A DNA stretch of 64,000 bases from Pedobacter kyonggii (GTDB lineage Bacteria > Bacteroidota > Bacteroidia > Sphingobacteriales > Sphingobacteriaceae), in NCBI RefSeq assembly GCF_004310665.1, contig NZ_SIXF01000005.1:62001-126000 (forward strand). The letters run 5' to 3'. The translations under genes were made by a program, and so were the position numbers. This document shows positions 59,918-64,000 of the stretch, piece by piece (position 1 is the first letter of the stretch; each line of letters begins with the position of its first letter). The notes below the pieces were generated by a model. That model did not search any database. It was not told the DNA's origin and was given only the letters and a program-made list of their open reading frames with translations.

Positions 59918-61762
59918 ATGAACAATAAATTTATAAAATCGGCTTTAATGGTAATTGCTGTTGGAGCATTGAGCATAACTACTTCCTGTAAAAAATATTT
60001 AGATGTACAATCGCCATCAACTTCCAGTCCGGATGTTGTTTTTGAAAGTGCAGCAAATACCAATGCGGCAATTATTGCCGTTTACAATCGGCTTTGTGGA
60101 GACAATGGCTACGGAAGCCGCATATCTACACTATTTGGTTTAACGGCCGATGATTTTAAAACCTCGGGAAGTTATAGCTCTTCCGATCGAAGAGGAATTA
60201 GCATGTACGGTGCAAGTTCAGACAATACCGATCTGATCAACCCATTTTTACAGTTATATGCAGGCGTGGAGCGTGCGAACATCTGTATCAAATTTATCCC
60301 GGCCTCTAGTCTTTATACCAATGGTTCTGAGGCTGACAAAACGATTATGAAACGCTATTATGGCGAAGCTTTAACCTTAAGAGCACAGTTTCTTTATGAG
60401 TTGATCCGTAACTGGGGTGATGTACCTGCGTCTTTTGTGCCTTCTGCAGATGCCGAAACGTTGTATGGCCCAAATGTAGACCGCAATAAAACCTATGATC
60501 AGATTATCGCAGATTTAAAAATGGCTGAGGATCTGGTGCCATGGAGAAGTGGAATCACAGAATACGGCAGTTTTCGTTATACAAAAGGTGCAATTAAAGG
60601 CTTAAGGGCCCGTATTGCTTTAGCCAGAGGCGGTTATTCGCTAAGGTCGGCCAACCATACTATGGAACGCAGTGCTGATTATTTAACTTATTATAAAATT
60701 GCTTTTGATGAGTGTTTGGATATTATGAACCACCGTTCGGAGCACAGCCTGAATCCCGTTTATGAAAATGTATTTAAAACCTTGCATACCACAACCCGCT
60801 ACGATGACGCCCACGAGCTGATGTTTGAAGTAGCTGCTTTTGGCGGCAACGCCTCTACCGATAGCAAGTTAGGTTATTATAACGGCATCCGCTTTAACTC
60901 TGCCTCAACTTTTGGTTCAGGTGGTGGCGGTATGAATGCTATCCCTACTTACTTTTACGAATTTGATGTAACCAAAGACTGCCGCAGGGATGTAACCATC
61001 GGTGTTTTCGAAATTACCGCAACATCAAAAAAAATCATCAATACCCTGTTTAACATGACGGATGGAAAATTCCGCAAATCATGGACAACTTTTAACAACT
61101 CTTCTGCTGCTCAAACTTTTGGGGTAAACTGGCCAATGTTACGTTTTGCCGATGTATTGCTAATGTATGCAGAGGCTGATAATGAAATTAACGGAGCGCC
61201 ATCCGCGACTGCGGTTACGGCCTTACAAGAGGTGCAGAAACGTGCCTACGCTGGCTTTGAAGGTCAGATTCCGGTGACGCCAATGGATAAAAATGGCTTT
61301 TTCAACGCGATTGTGAAAGAACGGTTGTTGGAGTTTGGAGGAGAGGGTATCCGTAAATATGATTTAATCCGCTGGAATTTACTAGGTAGTAAATTTGAAG
61401 AAACACGTACTAAAATTCGTGCTTTAATTGCAGGAACCGGCGATTATGCCAATGTACCGAATTATATTTATGCCAAAGAGGGGAATTACCTGTTGGGAAC
61501 AAGCGTAAACGAGGTGGCCACACTCGATCTCTATGGTGGCGTACCAAATAATGTGTTTGCCTCACCAGGATTAAATACTTCAACAGCCCCTGCGGGTTAT
61601 ACTACTAAAAACTGGAGAAGGGCTGTCACAGAAGAAAACTCCATAACCAGCACTTCTACGGGAATTGCTTTTTACTTCGAAGCAAATAAAAAGGAACTTT
61701 TCCCATATCCTAAAACAACATTGATCGAAAATCCGAGTATGGCTCAAAACTTTGGTTATTAA
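59918..61762 (+). CDS. RagB/SusD family surface glycan-binding lipoprotein
   Basis: The 614-residue protein has a lipoprotein signal with TTSCKK (Cys near residue 25), then the SusD start KYLDVQSPSTSSPDVVFESA, TPR-like helices (YYGEALTLRAQFLYELIRNW) and the C-terminal motif RLLEFGGEGIRKYDLIRWN. SusD proteins cap the SusC channel and bind the glycan. It is encoded just after susC and 13 bp before the next lipoprotein gene, in one operon. Confidence 0.96.
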   Translation: MNNKFIKSALMVIAVGALSITTSCKKYLDVQSPSTSSPDVVFESAANTNAAIIAVYNRLCGDNGYGSRISTLFGLTADDFKTSGSYSSSDRRGISMYGASSDNTDLINPFLQLYAGVERANICIKFIPASSLYTNGSEADKTIMKRYYGEALTLRAQFLYELIRNWGDVPASFVPSADAETLYGPNVDRNKTYDQIIADLKMAEDLVPWRSGITEYGSFRYTKGAIKGLRARIALARGGYSLRSANHTMERSADYLTYYKIAFDECLDIMNHRSEHSLNPVYENVFKTLHTTTRYDDAHELMFEVAAFGGNASTDSKLGYYNGIRFNSASTFGSGGGGMNAIPTYFYEFDVTKDCRRDVTIGVFEITATSKKIINTLFNMTDGKFRKSWTTFNNSSAAQTFGVNWPMLRFADVLLMYAEADNEINGAPSATAVTALQEVQKRAYAGFEGQIPVTPMDKNGFFNAIVKERLLEFGGEGIRKYDLIRWNLLGSKFEETRTKIRALIAGTGDYANVPNYIYAKEGNYLLGTSVNEVATLDLYGGVPNNVFASPGLNTSTAPAGYTTKNWRRAVTEENSITSTSTGIAFYFEANKKELFPYPKTTLIENPSMAQNFGY

Positions 61763-61775
61763 CTAGATATTAATT

Positions 61776-63422
61776 ATGAAAACATTTATAAATCAATTGG
61801 GGTTTAAATTCGTCGTTTTATTATTGATGGTTGCGGTAACTTCTTCATGCAAAAAGGAAGAAGATATTCCAACAGAACCAGCACGGATATTTAAGCCAAG
61901 CGATGTGAAAATCACCGCTGGCGAAACTTCAGCGAAGTTAACCTGGACAGTTCCTTTAATGTCGACTGGAAAAACCTTTAAATACAGTATCGATTTCTCT
62001 ACAGATTCGCTATTTGCTACAGTGAATTACACTACTACAGCCGATACGGCCGGAGTAACGGTAACTGAAGAAAATTTAGCGGTAAGAACCAAATATTATG
62101 CAAGGGTTAAAGCCAACGCAACCGAAAGCCAGCCTGAATCGAAATATATACGTAGCAGCGTTTTTCAGTTAACCGGGATTCAACTTTTTACGGCCATCAG
62201 GGATAACGAAATTAAAGAGAATAACATTACGCTGCGTTATACCCCAACCATTGGTTTAACATCGATCGTTTTAAGCCCTGAAAGCGGAACGGCAACCACG
62301 ATAGCCTTAAGCACTACTGATGCCTCGGCAGGATTAAAAGTGATAGCAGGATTAACAGCAGGGACAAAATATACCGCCGAACTATTTGCAGGAACGAAAA
62401 GCAAAGGAATTGCCACTTTTACTACCATTGCTCCAACTACCTATACGGTAAAATTAAATGCTGGTGATGACCTGGCTGCTGCGATTGCCAGTGCGACAAA
62501 TGGTGCAATTATTGGTTTAAACCCAGGCACCTACACCCTGTCGGCAACCACTTTCATCACGCAAAAAACCATTACCATAAGATCAACATCAGGCAACCCA
62601 ACCGATACCAAGGTAAATTATAGGGAAATTGATTTAGAGGGTACTGGGGCAGGCGTAACGCTTTCGGGTATTGAGTTTGATGGAACAGCCAGTGCATCGC
62701 TTTATTTCATTAATTTTATTGGCGCACAGACCGCCAATGGTGCAGCAGCAACTTTTACCAATGTAGTGGTAGATAACTGTATTGCACATGGCTCTGTAAC
62801 GTCATTTTTAAGAGGTGATAGAGGCGCGGCCGCCCGCGATTTTAAAATCACAGGCATTACGGTTAATAATTCGATTGTTTACGACATGGGCTTAAATGGT
62901 TCATCTGCATATTATACTTTTCACCTAAATAAAATGCAGTTCAATACCCTTGCCATATCTAAATCTACTTTTTACAATGCAGGTCCTGGTCTGTTTACAG
63001 CGAGCACCACTTATACAGCAGATGTTATCCCGACAGTTGCGATCACGAATTCGACCTTTAATGGTTTTGGTGGCAATGCCAAGTACGCCCTGTTAGACGC
63101 AAATGCTAACCCGATCAACTTTAGCATTTTAAACAGTATTTTTGCCAATACACCAAAATCTGGTACCGTAGTGGCGGCAGCGATTAGAAGTACTGGAGCA
63201 GGAAGTTCAATAAAAATTTCGAACAGTAATTATTTCAACTTATTTACAGCCTTAACAAATGGCACGGCTTTAACTTTTGGACCAGCAACTTTGACCAGTA
63301 ATCAAAGCATAAATACCGACTGGACAGCTGCAACAACTGATTTTACCTTAGCTGTTGGTTCGCCTTTAAGAAGTGCGGGAAGCAACGGGGGGGCAATAGG
63401 CGATCCAAGGTGGACATACTAA
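61776..63422 (+). CDS. Surface lipoprotein with fibronectin-like and DUF4957/DUF5123-like parallel beta-helix domains
   Basis: The 548-residue protein has a lipoprotein signal (TSSCKK), a fibronectin type III-like part (about 40-140, TAGETSAKLTWTVPLMSTGK), a linking beta domain and a C-terminal region (about 230-548) with repeated short strands and Asn ladders (TLSGIEFDG; TGITVNNSIVYDMG; ILNSIFANT), a right-handed parallel beta-helix. Such DUF4957/DUF5123 proteins occur in pectin loci and are thought to bind pectin at the surface; lyase catalysis cannot be excluded, but no catalytic Arg/Lys motif is clear. A terminator follows. Confidence 0.85.
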   Translation: MKTFINQLGFKFVVLLLMVAVTSSCKKEEDIPTEPARIFKPSDVKITAGETSAKLTWTVPLMSTGKTFKYSIDFSTDSLFATVNYTTTADTAGVTVTEENLAVRTKYYARVKANATESQPESKYIRSSVFQLTGIQLFTAIRDNEIKENNITLRYTPTIGLTSIVLSPESGTATTIALSTTDASAGLKVIAGLTAGTKYTAELFAGTKSKGIATFTTIAPTTYTVKLNAGDDLAAAIASATNGAIIGLNPGTYTLSATTFITQKTITIRSTSGNPTDTKVNYREIDLEGTGAGVTLSGIEFDGTASASLYFINFIGAQTANGAAATFTNVVVDNCIAHGSVTSFLRGDRGAAARDFKITGITVNNSIVYDMGLNGSSAYYTFHLNKMQFNTLAISKSTFYNAGPGLFTASTTYTADVIPTVAITNSTFNGFGGNAKYALLDANANPINFSILNSIFANTPKSGTVVAAAIRSTGAGSSIKISNSNYFNLFTALTNGTALTFGPATLTSNQSINTDWTAATTDFTLAVGSPLRSAGSNGGAIGDPRWTY

Positions 63423-63432
63423 CAAAATTATA

Positions 63433-63458
63433 GGGCAGGTTTTAATCTGCCCTTTTTT
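63433..63458 (+). terminator. Rho-independent terminator of the susC operon
   Basis: GGGCAG (63433-63438) pairs with CTGCCC (63447-63452), followed by TTTTTT. The pectinesterase gene starts 28 bp further on, so it may have partial readthrough or its own promoter. Confidence 0.85.
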
Positions 63459-63486
63459 AATGAACTTTATGCGCTAGACTTAATCG

Positions 63487-64000
63487 ATGAGAATGACAAG
63501 AATATCCTATCTGAAATTTATTGTAGTACTTATCTTAGTTACCGTTCCCTTTCTCTATCTCCATGCCCAGGATCCTAAATATCCTTCAGAAATAACCGTT
63601 GCACAGGACGGAAGCGGAAATTACAAAACCATCCAGGAGGCTATTAATTCGGCAAGAGACTTAGGCGAGAAGGAAGTTAAAATTCATGTTAAAAACGGCA
63701 TATATAAAGAAAAACTAATTATTCCATCATGGAAGATCAAAATCTCTATTATTGGAGAAAATGCCGAGAATACCATTATTACTTGTGGAGATTATTCAGG
63801 GAAGCCAAACCCGAAGGGTGAAGATGATTTTGGCAACATCAAATTCAGCACATATACTTCATTCACGGTACTGGTTCAGGGCAATGATATCCATCTGGAA
63901 AATTTAACCATCATCAATTCATCGGGTCGGGTTGGGCAGGCTGTTGCATTGCACGTAGAAGGCGATCGTTTTATAGCAAAAAACTGTAGGTTTTTAGGCA
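63487..64000 (+). CDS. Secreted pectinesterase (carbohydrate esterase 8), 5' part
   Basis: The frame begins ATG at 63487 (an alternative ATG two codons later) and is open to the window end, giving 171 residues. A signal peptide ends LHAQ. The mature start VAQDGSGNYKTIQEAINSAR is the hallmark of CE8 pectinesterases, and KNGIYKEKLIIP and GDYSGKPNPKGEDDFGNIKF are family-like beta-helix coils. The catalytic Asp/Gln region lies beyond the window. It removes methyl esters from pectin, making it accessible to lyases and to the SusC/SusD import pair. Confidence 0.93.
   Translation, partial: MRMTRISYLKFIVVLILVTVPFLYLHAQDPKYPSEITVAQDGSGNYKTIQEAINSARDLGEKEVKIHVKNGIYKEKLIIPSWKIKISIIGENAENTIITCGDYSGKPNPKGEDDFGNIKFSTYTSFTVLVQGNDIHLENLTIINSSGRVGQAVALHVEGDRFIAKNCRFLG

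Overview
The window looks like a chromosomal segment of a Bacteroidota bacterium of the Sphingobacteriaceae, most likely Pedobacter or a close relative. The reasons are the SusC/SusD pair, several TonB-dependent receptors with N-terminal carboxypeptidase-like domains, the gliding lipoprotein GldD, a GLPGLI-family protein, DUF4407 and DUF4153 membrane proteins, Bacteroidota-type promoter boxes (TAnnTTTG) and AT-rich intergenic DNA full of short palindromic repeats. This is inferred from protein families; there is no rRNA gene, tRNA gene, CRISPR array, intact insertion sequence or prophage in the window.

Layout. 1-5.6 kb: the 3' part of a Wzi-like capsule porin gene (cut by the window edge), a TPR lipoprotein, a dipeptide epimerase, a small membrane protein, a rhodanese and a DUF4407 protein. 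5.8-10.1 kb: a secreted M28 peptidase and carB, whose product lacks the C-terminal allosteric domain. 10.3-17.1 kb: a small secreted protein, a candidate structured small RNA with its own terminator, a NadR-like kinase, a block of 255-bp repeats, then a thiamine locus: TPP riboswitch, TonB receptor, thiE, probable thiamine pyrophosphokinase and a GNAT acetyltransferase. 17.4-25.1 kb: a second TonB-family receptor, an M49 peptidase, a lipoprotein amidase and glnS. 25.3-30.4 kb: a stand-alone B12-binding protein with an enoyl-CoA hydratase, a sigma-54 response regulator split by a poly-A frameshift, an AI-2E family permease and a YtxH/holin-like/unknown trio. 30.6-45.2 kb: mainly minus-strand housekeeping and envelope genes (aspS, LolC/E-type permease, MBL hydrolase, gldD, aroE, phosphosulfolactate synthase, a large TPR protein, M1 peptidase, TraB/GumN), with a second block of the same repeat family (243-bp period here) at 33.5-34.0 kb. 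45.4-55.3 kb: ALDH7-like dehydrogenase, DUF4153 protein, a TonB-family receptor paired with a GLPGLI protein, a Crp/Fnr regulator, an AhpD-like protein and an rRNA methyltransferase. 55.4-64 kb: a pectin-type polysaccharide utilisation locus: LacI regulator, SusC, SusD, DUF4957/DUF5123-like surface lipoprotein and the start of a secreted pectinesterase.

How parts work together. The thiamine locus joins uptake across the outer membrane (riboswitch-controlled receptor) to cytoplasmic synthesis of thiamine phosphate and probably its conversion to the diphosphate. The pectin locus joins glycan capture and import (SusD/SusC) with surface binding and demethylation of pectin, and its divergent LacI gene is separated from susC by DNA carrying LacI-type palindromes.

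Most interesting signals: (1) a response regulator whose Fis-type DNA-binding domain lies in the -1 frame just after a slippery A8 run; (2) a repeat family in two tandem blocks whose copies keep the same inverted repeats, with substitutions that preserve pairing; (3) a three-hairpin RNA candidate before the NadR-like gene; (4) mutually exclusive inverted repeats before thiE that resemble an attenuator.
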